Shown: one piece after another, positions 53,077-63,500 of the stretch | How positions within the stretch are numbered: the first letter of the stretch is position 1 | How the letters are laid out: every line of letters begins with the position of its first letter | From: Avedoeria sp964651245 | GTDB lineage: Bacteria > Chloroflexota > Anaerolineae > Epilineales > Epilineaceae | Length of the DNA stretch: 64,000 nt | Assembly: GCA_964651245.1 (NCBI GenBank) | Contig: CAZYVI010000005.1 | Coordinates: forward strand, 124,001-188,000 | Direction: 5' to 3' | Made by a program: the position numbers and the translations under genes | The notes under the pieces: generated by a model | Seen by the model: the letters and a program-made list of their open reading frames with translations, nothing else | Databases searched by the model: none | Told to the model about the DNA's origin: nothing

Positions 53077-56016
53077 TCACGGACCGGCGGGCAGCGCGAG
53101 GAGGAACAGAGCCCGCTCGACGATGCGGTGCTCCGCGTCGAGGCGGTCGCCCTCGGCCGCGACATGTCGGCCGTCCGGCGACCACGATGCCGTGGCGTTC
53201 TGGTAACCCGCGAGCCGCCAGCGGGCCAGGACCTCGCCTTCGGGGAAGGAGACGACAACGACCGTGCCGGCGTTCATGTCGGCGAACGCGAGCCGCCGGC
53301 CGTCCTCGCTCAGCGGCGCCCAGTCCGTGTCGTTGTGCTCGGACTCCGGGATGAGCCGGAAGGGGGCGTCGGGCGATTCGAGTTCGCGGATCCAGAGGCC
53401 CTCGCTCGAACCGGCCGCGCCGTCCCGGCCGTGCAGGAGGAGCCATCGACCGTCGGCGCTGAACCCGCCGGCCCAGAGGTCGTCAGAGGGCAGCGTCTCC
53501 ACGCGGCCGGAGTGGGGGTGGTACAGCCGGACGCCGCCGGCGCCGGTGAGCATGGCGTGGTAGCCGTCACCGTCCGGGTCGATGTGCGCCCAGGCGATGA
53601 CCGCCGTAGGATCGGCCGCCGCCGGCGACAGCTGGAACCAGGCTTCGGCGACCTGCGTTACACCGCCCGAGCCGTTCCCCCGCGTCGGATCGAGGAGGAG
53701 GGGACCCTGGTCGTAGCTGTAACCGATGAGGAGCGTATTGTCCGGCAGCCACTCTCCGCCGAGCCCCATGTCGCCGAGCCCGCCGTTGCTCGACCACGTG
53801 GCCGCCAGCCCGCCGGCCGTGCCGTCCGTGCGGTTGATCGTCGTCGTGAAGCGGACGCCGTCGGTGTCGGCGGCGACGGTCTCGGCGAGCCACCGCCCGT
53901 CCGGCGACGTCGCGCGGTCCTCCGGTCCGGCGCTGTTGGTGCCCTCGTGCGGCGGCGCGTACGCCCACGCAGGCGTCTCGGCCGGCGGAGCGGCGGGCAG
54001 GGCGTACGTGGAGCGCGGGTCCGGCGCGAGCGGACCGCACGGCCGGCCGACGTGGACGCGGCCCTCGACGCGGACGGCCATCGTGTCGTTCGCCGGCCAG
54101 TACACCATGTCGGAGTGCGTCGTCGCCGGCGGCGCGGCGGCCTCGCACACCGTGCCGGAAGCCACGTCGACGATGTGCAGCGCGGACGGCCACTTCCAGC
54201 GTTCGTAGTGGTCGGAACCGCCCGCCGTCCAGAAGGCTAGCCATCGCCCATCCGGCGCCCAGCCGCCGAGCGCGAGGCTGGGTCCGGCCGTCACGTCCAG
54301 CGGGTCCGGCGGGATGGCGACCGTGGCGACGGGGGTGACCGGCACGAAGCCCGCCGCGCCGTCGCCCGATGCACCGGGCGCTCCGGGGCCGCCCGGGACA
54401 GGCGTCGCCGTCGCCTGTCCCCACGTCGCCGCGATGGCCGAGCGGTCCACATCCGGCGCCCAGGCGATCACCCGGCCCACCTCATTCCACTCTGTCAACC
54501 AGGCGGGCATCGCCCACGGCAGCGGCCGGAGACGCCAGTCGTCCGGCGTCGATCCGTCGAGGTCGAGCAGCTGGCCGGTGGAGAGGAGGAGCGTGGCGCC
54601 GTCGGGCGCAAAGGCGATCGGATGGCCGAACGACTCAGGCAGCTCTACGGTCGTCACCGGTGTGGCGAGCAGATCACTGACGCGTGTCGAACCGTGCGCG
54701 GTCCAGACGAGCCAGCGGTCGTTCGGTGCCCACAGGAGCCGCATCGATTCGAGCTGGACCAGGGGGTCCGCCCAGATCTCGGCGACATCGCCGGTGGCCA
54801 GCGTGAGGATGCGGAGGCTGTACGGCGCCGCGCCCTCGTAGCAGCCGAGGCAGTTCGTGTAGGCCACCTTCGAGCCGTCGCGGCTGGCCTTCCAGGTGAA
54901 GCCCTCGATCTGGCCGGCGGGGATGCGCCCGCCCTCGACCTCTTCGCCGGTGGCGAGATCGTAGAGGGTGATCCCATCGCCCCAGCTGTTCTCACCCAGG
55001 CCGAGGGCGACGGCCGCCCGCGCGTGGCGCTCGTCGAGGGCCATGAGCATCGCTGCGCCCTTGTCGCCCAGCGCGGCGGCGTCCCGGCGGACGATCACCC
55101 TATCTTCACCCGCCTGGATCCCGGCCGACAGCGGCCCGGCCGTCGGCTGCGGGTCGACGCCCGTGACGTCGTCGCGCAGCGTCAAGCGGTGGAGCTCCCA
55201 GCCGACCGGGGACGGCATGTCGCCATCCTCGGGCGTCGTCCACCGGACCGCGTCGTAGTACAGCGCCCGGCCGTCCGGCGCCCAGACCAGCGAGCTCACG
55301 CCGTCCGGTCCCGCCATGGCGAGCGGGCCGGGCGCCTCCGGGTCCAGGTGGCGGACATAGACGAGCTCAGGGTCGTCCCCGTCCGGCGGTCGGCGGATCG
55401 CCAGACGCGTGCCGTCGGGCGAGACGGCGCCGCGGACGTCGAACCGCGTGGGGGCTTCCCACTGCCGTTCCTCGCGCCCGGTCCGCATGTCGAGCGCCGC
55501 GACGACCGGGTTCTCGTCGCCAGGTTGGGAGAAGATCAAGCGGCCGGTCGGGACGACCGGCTCGCCGTCGCCCACGCCGACGATGCCCGCAGTGGTCGCC
55601 GTCGGCGCGGGCGCCGCGTCGGTGGGCGCGTCCGCTGGGCGCAGCTCGCGCAGGCGGCCCTGCCCGATCGCCCAGAGCGCGACGGCGACCGCGGCGGCGA
55701 CGAGGCCGGCGGTGGCCCAGCCGCCGGTGGTCAGGGTGGGGCGGCGGGCGGACGGTGTCGCGGGCGGGTGGGGCGACGGGGTGCCGAACGGGGAGGTCGG
55801 GTGCGGCGAGGCCGGCGAAGCCGTGCTCGAATCGGTCCCTGCGGCGGGGATGAGCGCCAGGCGGTCCCGCAAGCCCGCCCCAAACGTCGGCCAGGGATGG
55901 GCAGCCAGCACGGCACGGACGGCGGTCTCGGCCGCGCCCTCGCCCGGGCGGGGTGCGGCGGGCATGGATGCCGGCTGCGGCGCGGTCGCGTGCTTCGAGG
56001 TCGTGTCGTCGTTCAT
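53077..56016 (-). CDS. Membrane-anchored beta-propeller protein coupled to an ECF sigma factor (probable anti-sigma/sensor)
   Basis: 979 residues. A cytoplasmic N-terminus of about 110 residues (ETAVRAVLAAHPWPTFGAGL and a Ser/Pro stretch), one transmembrane helix (GWATAGLVAAAVAVALWAIG), then about 830 extracytoplasmic residues of TolB/WD40-like repeats (AVSPDGTRLAIRR, VWAPDGRALYYD, SPDGRWLAE, FSADGRWLLLHG). It overlaps the sigma gene by ATGA, the arrangement of ECF/anti-sigma pairs. The cytoplasmic part lacks the HxxxCxxC zinc anti-sigma motif, so the anti-sigma role is inference from context. The start at ATG 56016 follows from the overlap; the frame upstream is a sigma-gene shadow. Confidence 0.7.
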   Translation of the reverse strand: MNDDTTSKHATAPQPASMPAAPRPGEGAAETAVRAVLAAHPWPTFGAGLRDRLALIPAAGTDSSTASPASPHPTSPFGTPSPHPPATPSARRPTLTTGGWATAGLVAAAVAVALWAIGQGRLRELRPADAPTDAAPAPTATTAGIVGVGDGEPVVPTGRLIFSQPGDENPVVAALDMRTGREERQWEAPTRFDVRGAVSPDGTRLAIRRPPDGDDPELVYVRHLDPEAPGPLAMAGPDGVSSLVWAPDGRALYYDAVRWTTPEDGDMPSPVGWELHRLTLRDDVTGVDPQPTAGPLSAGIQAGEDRVIVRRDAAALGDKGAAMLMALDERHARAAVALGLGENSWGDGITLYDLATGEEVEGGRIPAGQIEGFTWKASRDGSKVAYTNCLGCYEGAAPYSLRILTLATGDVAEIWADPLVQLESMRLLWAPNDRWLVWTAHGSTRVSDLLATPVTTVELPESFGHPIAFAPDGATLLLSTGQLLDLDGSTPDDWRLRPLPWAMPAWLTEWNEVGRVIAWAPDVDRSAIAATWGQATATPVPGGPGAPGASGDGAAGFVPVTPVATVAIPPDPLDVTAGPSLALGGWAPDGRWLAFWTAGGSDHYERWKWPSALHIVDVASGTVCEAAAPPATTHSDMVYWPANDTMAVRVEGRVHVGRPCGPLAPDPRSTYALPAAPPAETPAWAYAPPHEGTNSAGPEDRATSPDGRWLAETVAADTDGVRFTTTINRTDGTAGGLAATWSSNGGLGDMGLGGEWLPDNTLLIGYSYDQGPLLLDPTRGNGSGGVTQVAEAWFQLSPAAADPTAVIAWAHIDPDGDGYHAMLTGAGGVRLYHPHSGRVETLPSDDLWAGGFSADGRWLLLHGRDGAAGSSEGLWIRELESPDAPFRLIPESEHNDTDWAPLSEDGRRLAFADMNAGTVVVVSFPEGEVLARWRLAGYQNATASWSPDGRHVAAEGDRLDAEHRIVERALFLLALPAGP

Positions 56017-56591
56017 CGTTCGATCCCTTCCGGCATCCCGGCGCGGACCCGGGCGCAGGCTCGCTGCCAGCGTTTCTTGGCCGCGGCCGGCGAGACGCCG
56101 AGCGCCTCGGCCGCTTCGGCGATGGAGAGGTCGTGGGCGCCGACGAGGAGGACGACGGCCCGGTCGTCGGCGGTCAGCCGGCCGAGGGCGCGCTCCAGGG
56201 CGACCGCGTCGTCGGGCAGGTCGTCGCGGCCGTCGGCGACGAGGCGTGGGGCGGCGAGCGGCAGGGCCTCCAGCGGCAGCCAACCGAAGCGCGACCGCCG
56301 GCGCAGATGGCGGCGGGCGGCGTTGGCGGCGATGGCGAACAGCCAGCTGCGGGTGGCGGCCGGGTCGCGCAATGCGTCCAGGTGCGTCCAGGCGGCGGTG
56401 AAGACGTCCTGGGCCAGGTCCTCGGCCGCGGCACGGTCGCCCGTCATCCCGTAGAGGTAGCGGGCGACGGCCTCACCGGCCTCGGCCACGAGAGCGTCGA
56501 ACGTCGACCGGCGGGTGGCTGCGTCGATGGATCGGGCGACGTCGGGCGGGCGGGGGCGTTGGGTGGTCGGCGGGGCGTCGGACATCACCAT
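56013..56591 (-). CDS. ECF-type RNA polymerase sigma factor
   Basis: 192 residues. Region 2 is visible as VARYLYGMTGDRAAAEDLAQDVFTAAW with the -10-melting segment SWLFAIAANAARRHLRRR. Region 4 ends in a helix-turn-helix, LSIAEAAEALGVSPAAAKKRWQRA. It directs RNA polymerase to a specific regulon, probably under control of the coupled propeller protein. Two close ATGs (56591, 56585) are both possible. It is divergent from the SASA esterase gene, which may be part of its regulon. Confidence 0.9.
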   Translation of the reverse strand: MVMSDAPPTTQRPRPPDVARSIDAATRRSTFDALVAEAGEAVARYLYGMTGDRAAAEDLAQDVFTAAWTHLDALRDPAATRSWLFAIAANAARRHLRRRSRFGWLPLEALPLAAPRLVADGRDDLPDDAVALERALGRLTADDRAVVLLVGAHDLSIAEAAEALGVSPAAAKKRWQRACARVRAGMPEGIER

Positions 56592-56706
56592 GTTCGTTCT
56601 GTGCTCGCTGGATGATGCGGATGTCACCCAGGAGAGCCGCGACGGGACGAATCGGGGACACATTGTCCTCGACCCGCCCGCGCTGGCCAGCGTGCGCCCG
56701 CCGGGC

Positions 56707-56712
56707 GATACT
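56707..56712 (+). promoter_or_regulatory. -10 element of the SASA esterase gene (leaderless type)
   Basis: GATACT lies 7 nt before the ATG at 56720. No ribosome site. It supports that ATG over the longer frame from 56612. Confidence 0.35.
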
Positions 56713-56719
56713 CTCCCCG

Positions 56720-58642
56720 ATGTCCCCGCCCGCCCGGCCGCCCGTGCGCCGCGCGACGATCGCCGCCGCCATCGCCGCCGCCGTCCTCGCCGCGCCCGCC
56801 GGCCGCGCCGCCCCGCTCGCCCAGCCGGCGCCGTTCGCCGTGCCCCGCGACTACCGCCTGGTCTACCGCCTCGACATCCCGGTCGCGTCGCCCGGCTACC
56901 ACACCGTGCCGGTGCCGTACGCGGTCGACGACGGCGCCGCCCTCGACGCCGGGTTCGATCGGGTCGGCTACCTGCTGGAGCTCACGACAGGCGACGGGGC
57001 CACGAGCTGGGTCTGGGCGTCGATGGCCGCCTTCACCCGCGACGTGCGCAAGATCGGCCTGCCGACGGCGCCGAGCGGCGCGTTCTTCCAGCGCGCCGTC
57101 GGGGCGATGTCCGTCCGATCGAACGTCCCCGGCCTGCCGGTGGGCGACGACGTCCAGGGGAACCTCGAGTTCTGGCCGAACAACTACGCCACCGCGAACG
57201 CGGCCGGCGTGAGCGGCGCGCGCGACGACGCGTACGACACCGGGGACGCGCCGGCCGATCCGGTCGCCGGCTACGGCTCGTTCCAGGTCCATGCCTCGGC
57301 GACGGGCACGACGCTGCTCGCCTACAACCGCTGGGGCCTCGCCGACACGAGCGACATCGGCATCGGCAACAGCCCGACCGGCCAGCCGGACTGGACGTTC
57401 CGCCAGAACGCCGCCGAGTTCACGACGCGACGGCTCAGCGTCTACGTCCGCGAGGCGCCGCTGCCGGTGATCGAACTCGCGGCGCCCGAGCCGCATCGCG
57501 TCGTCCAGCGCGGCCCGGACGGCCGCGGCACGGTGCCGATCCGCGGCCGCGCCGCCGCCTCGGCCGACCGGGTCGACGTCCGCGCCGTGCCGATCGGCGA
57601 CCGCGGCTCGGGCGCCGCGTGGCAGGCGGCGGCACTCGCGCCCGGCGGCGCGTTCAGCGCCACGCTCGCCCTCGGCGGGGGCTGGTACCGCATCGAGGCG
57701 CGCGCAGCGGCCGGTTCAACGGCGCTCGGCACCGCGGAGTCGGGTCCGGTGGGCGTCGGCGAGGTCTTCGTCACCGCCGGCCAGTCGAACTCGGCGAACC
57801 ACGGCGCGCCGCGCCAGGCGCCCGCGGACGCGCGCGTCGTCGCGTTCGGCCCCGGCGGCTGGCGGCCCGCCGCCGATCCCCAGCCCATCGCCACCGGCGA
57901 CGGCGGATCGCCGTGGCCGGCGTTCGGCGACGCGCTGGCGGCCGGCCTCGACGTGCCGATCGGCCTCGTGTCGGTCGGCTGGGGCGGCACGACCGTCGAG
58001 CAGTGGCAGCCCGGCGGCACGCTCTACCCGCGGCTGCGCGACGCGCTCGTCGCCCTCGGGCCGGCCGGGGCGCGCGCGGTCCTGTGGCACCAGGGCGAGA
58101 GCGACGCGGCCGGCGGCACCTCGACCGCCGTCTACGCGGCCCGGCTGCAGGCGATCATCCGCCAGTCGCGCCTCGACGCGGGCTACGACGTGCCCTGGGG
58201 CATCGCCCGCGTCGGCTTCGTGCCGGGGCTGGCCCAGCCGCCGATCGATGCCGTCGTGGCCGGCCAGAACGCGGTCGTCGCCGCCGGCGGCGGGCGCGGC
58301 GACATCTTCGCCGGTCCGACGACGGACGACCTCGTCGGCCCGGCTTGGCGCTCCGACGGGATCCACTTCAACGCCCAGGGCCTCGCCTTGCACGGCCAGC
58401 GCTGGGCCGCCGATGTCCGCGCCGCGCTGGCGCTCCCGGCCCACGCGCCCGAGCCGACGGCCGGCGCCGACGACACGCCGACGCCGAGCGCCACGGCCGG
58501 CGCCATCGGCAGCCCGACGCCGGGGCGCGCGTCGACGCCGACGTCCCCCGCGCCGCCGACGGCCGCCGCGACCGGGACGCCGGCAGGCGGCGACGATCGT
58601 CGGCTCTTCCTGCCGCTGGCGCTGCGGCTGCCGTCGCCCTGA
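56720..58642 (+). CDS. Secreted SASA-type carbohydrate esterase
   Basis: 640 residues with a signal peptide (RATIAAAIAAAVLAAPAG). After an N-terminal beta domain of about 230 residues, a SASA/SGNH hydrolase domain spans about 350-580: the nucleophile in VTAGQSNSANHG, the block LWHQGESDAAGG, and the catalytic Asp/His in RSDGIHFNAQGLALHG. These enzymes remove acetyl groups from sialic acid or plant polysaccharides. A Pro/Thr linker and the terminal RLFLPLALRLPSP carry the lineage ending. The substrate is unknown. Confidence 0.82.
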   Translation: MSPPARPPVRRATIAAAIAAAVLAAPAGRAAPLAQPAPFAVPRDYRLVYRLDIPVASPGYHTVPVPYAVDDGAALDAGFDRVGYLLELTTGDGATSWVWASMAAFTRDVRKIGLPTAPSGAFFQRAVGAMSVRSNVPGLPVGDDVQGNLEFWPNNYATANAAGVSGARDDAYDTGDAPADPVAGYGSFQVHASATGTTLLAYNRWGLADTSDIGIGNSPTGQPDWTFRQNAAEFTTRRLSVYVREAPLPVIELAAPEPHRVVQRGPDGRGTVPIRGRAAASADRVDVRAVPIGDRGSGAAWQAAALAPGGAFSATLALGGGWYRIEARAAAGSTALGTAESGPVGVGEVFVTAGQSNSANHGAPRQAPADARVVAFGPGGWRPAADPQPIATGDGGSPWPAFGDALAAGLDVPIGLVSVGWGGTTVEQWQPGGTLYPRLRDALVALGPAGARAVLWHQGESDAAGGTSTAVYAARLQAIIRQSRLDAGYDVPWGIARVGFVPGLAQPPIDAVVAGQNAVVAAGGGRGDIFAGPTTDDLVGPAWRSDGIHFNAQGLALHGQRWAADVRAALALPAHAPEPTAGADDTPTPSATAGAIGSPTPGRASTPTSPAPPTAAATGTPAGGDDRRLFLPLALRLPSP

Positions 58643-58702
58643 CGGGCGCGGCCGAACGATGGCGGCGCCGGCGCGATGCCCCTGCGCGCGCCGCGCGCCG
58701 CG

Positions 58703-59605
58703 TCAGCGGTTCCCGACCGGCTTGGCCTCGATCGTCAGCAGGTACGCCCACAGCGCCTTGAGCTCGTCGTCCGTCATCCGAGCGAACTGCTGGGCGGGCA
58801 TGACGGGGTCGAGCTTGGTGCCGTCGGGGCGGGTCTGCTCGCGGATGGCGCGGAAGAAGTCGGCCTCGGTCCATTGGCCTAGGCCGGTGGCGGGGTCGGG
58901 GGTCAGGTTCTTGGCCGCCGGCCAGTCGGGCGGCGCGCCCGGGATCTTGCCGCCCGAGAGCGTCGGGCCGTGGCAGCCGCGGCAGGTGTTCGCCAGGTAG
59001 TCGCCGTACTCGGCCGTCGGGCCTTCGGGCGGCGCCTCGGCGTAGCCGGCGGAGAGGTCGACGCGGCTGGCGCTGGGCATGAGGTCGCCCTTGAGCACCA
59101 GGGCGTGGCCCAGCGGGCGGAAGACGGTGGGCGGCGGGACCTTGTCGACCGGCGGCGCCTGCTTGAGGTAGGCGATGAGCGCGCCGAGGTCGGCCGCGCC
59201 CATCTTGACGTAGTCCTCGGACGGCATGATGCGCAGCCCCCGTCCGTCGGGGCCGATGCCGTAGACGATGGCCCGGACATAGTCGTCGTCGCTCAGCTCG
59301 GCGCCGACGCCGCCCTCGCCGCGGGTCAGGTTGGGTCCGGAGAGCCGGCCGATGAGCGGGTCGTCGGCGACGACGTTGCCGGACAGGTCCTCGCCGTGGC
59401 AGTCGGCGCAGCCCCGGGTCTGGTAGATGTGGCGGCCGCGCTCGACGGCCGCGGCGTCGGTCGGGATCGTCAGCGGCGGCACCTCGACGGCGTAAGTGCG
59501 GGCCAGGCGCTGACCGCTCAGCGAATAGACCGCGCCGAGGGCGATGGCGACGAGCGCCACGAGCCCGACGAGCAACTTCAACAAGCCCCGTACGAACCCC
59601 CCCAT
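58703..59605 (-). CDS. Membrane-anchored diheme cytochrome c
   Basis: 300 residues. One N-terminal transmembrane anchor (LLKLLVGLVALVAIALGAVY), then two class I cytochrome c domains: heme motifs CADCH (66-70) and CRGCH (about 204-208), with candidate axial methionines in RIMPSEDY and PVMPAQQF. It resembles the cytochrome subunits that take electrons from PQQ or flavin dehydrogenases on the outer face of the membrane. No oxidoreductase is adjacent, though a PQQ-type dehydrogenase lies at 25 kb. Confidence 0.88.
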   Translation of the reverse strand: MGGFVRGLLKLLVGLVALVAIALGAVYSLSGQRLARTYAVEVPPLTIPTDAAAVERGRHIYQTRGCADCHGEDLSGNVVADDPLIGRLSGPNLTRGEGGVGAELSDDDYVRAIVYGIGPDGRGLRIMPSEDYVKMGAADLGALIAYLKQAPPVDKVPPPTVFRPLGHALVLKGDLMPSASRVDLSAGYAEAPPEGPTAEYGDYLANTCRGCHGPTLSGGKIPGAPPDWPAAKNLTPDPATGLGQWTEADFFRAIREQTRPDGTKLDPVMPAQQFARMTDDELKALWAYLLTIEAKPVGNR

Positions 59606-59714
59606 GCCCCTGCTCCTCCGTGCGTGCTTCCGGCCGCCGGCGCCGGTGCCGGCGCGCGGAGGCCATGTAATGACACGGAACGGGTCGGCTGTCGAGCGGG
59701 GGCGGGAGGCCGGG

Positions 59715-60422
59715 CTACCAGATGCCGGGGATCAGGCGATAGCGCACCCGGCCCATGTAGTCCGCATAGCCCGCCAGGTCGCGCCGCAGCACCGCCTCTT
59801 CGTTGCGGATGCGCACGACGATGACCGGGACGATCGGCAGCATCGTCAGCGCCGCCCACCACGAGCCGAGGGCGATCGGCGACAGCAGCCAGATCGCCAG
59901 CATGGCGACGTACATCGGGTGGCGGACGACGGCGTACGGTCCGGTCGTGGCGAGCGACTGCCCCGCCTCGACCTCGATGATGCGCGACGCATACCGGTTG
60001 GCCAGCAGCACCCGCGCGAACAGGGCGTAGGCGATGACGATCCCGACGTTGGCGCCGACGACCACCGCCGGCGGCACCGCCGACCAGCCGAAGCGACGGT
60101 CGAACCCCGGCAGCAGGAACGCCAGCACGAACAGGACGAGGCTGACCTGGATGACCCGCTGCTGCGTCACCTCGCGCTCGCGCGTCCGCAGCCGGCGGGC
60201 CAGGAGTTCGGGCTCGCGGCGGATCAGGTGGGTTCCGAGCAGGGCGACGATGGCGAACAGCACCGCCAGATAGAGCCAGGCCTGCCAATAGTCGAACGTC
60301 CCGGCCGGGCCGAAGAACATCGCCGCCATCACGACGAGCGCCGCAGCGTAGTACGCGACGGCACGGCGGGCGAGGGCGGGTCGGTCGAGGTCGGTCGCAC
60401 CGCGTTCGTCGTCGGTCGCCAT
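59715..60422 (-). CDS. ICMT-like membrane methyltransferase
   Basis: 235 residues with about five membrane helices. The C-terminal isoprenylcysteine-carboxyl-methyltransferase/PEMT-like motif is TGPYAVVRHPMYVAML, then NEEAVLRRDLAGYADYMGRV and LIPGIW, the SAM-binding part. Members methylate lipids or small hydrophobic molecules; substrate unknown. AGGAG before ATG 60422. A longer frame to 60869 is antisense to the cyclase gene. Confidence 0.85.
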   Translation of the reverse strand: MATDDERGATDLDRPALARRAVAYYAAALVVMAAMFFGPAGTFDYWQAWLYLAVLFAIVALLGTHLIRREPELLARRLRTREREVTQQRVIQVSLVLFVLAFLLPGFDRRFGWSAVPPAVVVGANVGIVIAYALFARVLLANRYASRIIEVEAGQSLATTGPYAVVRHPMYVAMLAIWLLSPIALGSWWAALTMLPIVPVIVVRIRNEEAVLRRDLAGYADYMGRVRYRLIPGIW

Positions 60423-60491
60423 CGCCGTCTCCTCGGGCCGCGCGGTCGGGCGGATCGGACCACCGCCCCGTACGAGCCATACGAGGACGAC

Positions 60492-60497
60492 TATACT
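60492..60497 (+). promoter_or_regulatory. -10 element of the cyclase-NACHT-FGE gene
   Basis: TATACT, about 65 bp before the ATG at 60562. No -35 consensus at 16-18 bp. Confidence 0.35.
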
Positions 60498-60561
60498 ACC
60501 GGGCCGGGCTGCGCACACGGCCCACCGCCCCGCCGAGTCGCCCGCGCCGCCGAGGCCACCG

Positions 60562-63500
60562 ATGAGCCTCTCGCACGACGCGCTCACCTTCCTGTTCACC
60601 GACATCGAGGGCTCGACGGCCCGCTGGGAGGACCACCGCGAGGCCATGTCGGTGGCGCTCGTGCGCCATGACGCCATCCTGCGCGGCGCCATCGAGGGCC
60701 ACGGCGGACACGTGTTCAAGACGGTGGGCGACGCCTTCTTCGGCGCGTTCGCCGACGCCACGGCGGCGCTGGCGGCCGCCGTCGACGCCCAGCGCGGGCT
60801 GCGCGCCCAGGACTGGCGCGCCTTCGGCGCCGATTTCGCCGACCTGCGCGTGCGCATGGGGCTGCACAACGGCCACGCCGAGAGCCGCGGCGGCGACTAC
60901 TTCGGCCCGGCGCTGAACCGGACCGCGCGGCTCATGGCGGCGGGTCACGGCGGCCAGATCCTGCTGTCGTCGACCGCGATGCGGGCCGTGCGCGAGCACC
61001 TCGCGCCCGACGTGGCGATCCGCGACCTGGGCGAGCACCGGCTCAAGGACCTGCGGCACGCCGAGCACATCTGGCAGCTCGTCGTCGACGGCCTGCCCGA
61101 CGTGGTGCGCTCGCTCGCGACGGCCGGCGAGCTGAGCGCCCGCGACCGCATCGTCGTCTCCGATCCCGACGCGCCCGACGACGGGACGGCCGCGCCGACG
61201 GTCGTCGCCCAGTCGGTGGCCGGCACGCTGGCGGCGCTCCACGCCGTGATCCGGCGCGACGCCCCGACCGTGGTGCTGACGACGGCCCAGGTGCGCCAGG
61301 CGGCGCAGCACAAGCCGGCCGACCTCACCGAGCACCGCCTCGGCCGGATCGCCGAGTGGAGCCAGCCGCGCTACCGCCTCGACGGCCGCTTCGTCAGCCT
61401 GACGCTGCTGGTCGACCTGGGCGAGGAGAACGCCGCCGGCCGCTGGTCCGCCCGGCCGGAACGCTACGACGACCTCGGCACGCTGCTGGCGGCGGTGACC
61501 GAGCCGGCCGTGGTGGTCCTCGGGCCGCCGGGCAGCGGCAAGAGCACGCTGCTGCGGCGCCTCGAGCTCGACGCCGCGATCGACGCGTTGCGCGGCGACG
61601 ACCCGGCCGACACGGTGACGTTCTTCGTCCAGCTCAACCAGTACAAGGCGTCCGAGCCCGACCAGCCGGTGCCGTCGCCGGGTCGCTGGCTGGCCGAGCG
61701 CTGGGCCGAGCGCCATCCGCAACTGCCGCCGCTCGACGAACTGCTGGCCGCGGGCCGGATGGTGTTGCTGCTGGATGCGCTGAACGAGATGCCGGCCGGA
61801 TCGGAGCGCGAGTTCCGCGCGCGCGTCGGCGATTGGAAGGACTGGCTCGTCGGGCTGACCCGGACGCAACCCGGCAACCGGGTCGTGTTCAGCTGCCGGA
61901 CGCTCGATTACGCTGCGCCGCTCTCGACGCCGTCGCTGCGCGTGCCGCAGGTGCTCATCGAACCGCTGTCCGACGACCAGGTGTGCGCGTTCCTGCGCCT
62001 CTACAGCCCGATGCGCGGCGACGAGATCTGGCGCGCGATCGCCGGCACCCCGCAGCTCGAGGCGCTGCGGGCGCCGTTCTTCCTGGCGCTGGTCGTCGAC
62101 CAGGTCGAGGCGACCGGCGAGCTGGCGGGGGATCGGGCCGGGCTGTTCACCGGCTTCGTCCGCCAGGCGTTGCGGCGCGAGGTCGAGCGCGACAACCCCC
62201 TGTTCGCCCACGCCGACCTGCTCGACAGCCGCGACGTCCGGCAGATCGCGCACTGGCGCTGGCGGGACGCCTACCAGCTGCCGGAGCGCGGCGCGCTCGT
62301 GCCGCGGCTGGGCCAGCTGGCCCACGCGATGCAGGCGTCGAGCGCCGAGGGCGAGGCGGGTCAGGTGCGGGTCGACTACGACGGCGCGCTCGACGCGCTG
62401 GACCACCCGCGCGCCGCCGACCTGGTCCGCGCCGGCGTGGCGATCAGCGTGCTCGACGAGGACCCGGCGGCGGACGAGGTGCTGTTCCGCCACCAGCTGC
62501 TCCAAGAGTACTTCGCCGCCCGGGTGCTGGCGCGGGCGCCGAACCCGGCGCTCGTCACGGCGCCGTGGCGGGCGGCCGACGTCGTCCCCGGACTGCGCGA
62601 TGTCGTCGCCACCTTGCCGCCGGGCGAGACGCTGCCGACGCTGCCCCAGACGGGCTGGGAGGAGACGACGGTCCTGGCGGCGGCGATGGCGCCCGAGCCC
62701 GAGGCGTTCCTGCGGGCGGTGATGGCCGAGAACCTCGTTGTCGCCGGCCGCGCGGCGCAGCTCCCGACGGTCCGCGGCCGGCTCGACGCCGCGCTGTGGG
62801 ACGACCTGCGCGCGGCGCTGGTGGCGCGCAGCCGCGACCCGGCCGCCGACCTGCGCCATCGGATCGCCTGCGCCGCGGCGGTGGGCGACCTGGGCGATCC
62901 GCGCTTCGCGCCGCGCCCGGGGCCGCACGGCGACTTCGTGCCGCCGACGCTCGTGGCGGTGCCGGCCGGGAGGTACCCGATCGGCGAGGACGAACCGCTC
63001 GACTGGTCGGTGCTCGACGTCCGCGGCTCGACGCGCAAGCACATGCCGCGCCACGCGGTGGCGCTGGCGGCGTTCGAGATCGGCCAGTTCCCGGTGACGA
63101 ACGTCGAGTACGCCTGCTTCATGGCCGCCGGCGGCTACGACGACGACCGCTGGTGGACGACCGACGACGGGCGCCGCTGGCGGCGCGGCGAGCTCGGCAA
63201 CACCGGCCTCCGAGCCAACGACCGGATCTGGCGCCGCCGTTTCCAGGACGAGCCGGACCTGTTCGAGCAGATGGAAGCCCAGGGCCGCTTCCCGAGCGCC
63301 GAGGTGCTCGAGCGATGGCGGACATGGCTGGCGCTGGACGAGGCGGCGTTCGAGGCGGCGATCGACGCGCGCTGGCAGCCCAAGCGCGAGACCGAGCCGC
63401 GCTTCTGGCGCGATGACCGCTTCAACCAGCCCACGCAGCCGGTCGTCGGGCTGTGCTGGTACGAGGCGCGGGCCTACTGCGCCTGGTTGGCGGCGCAGAC

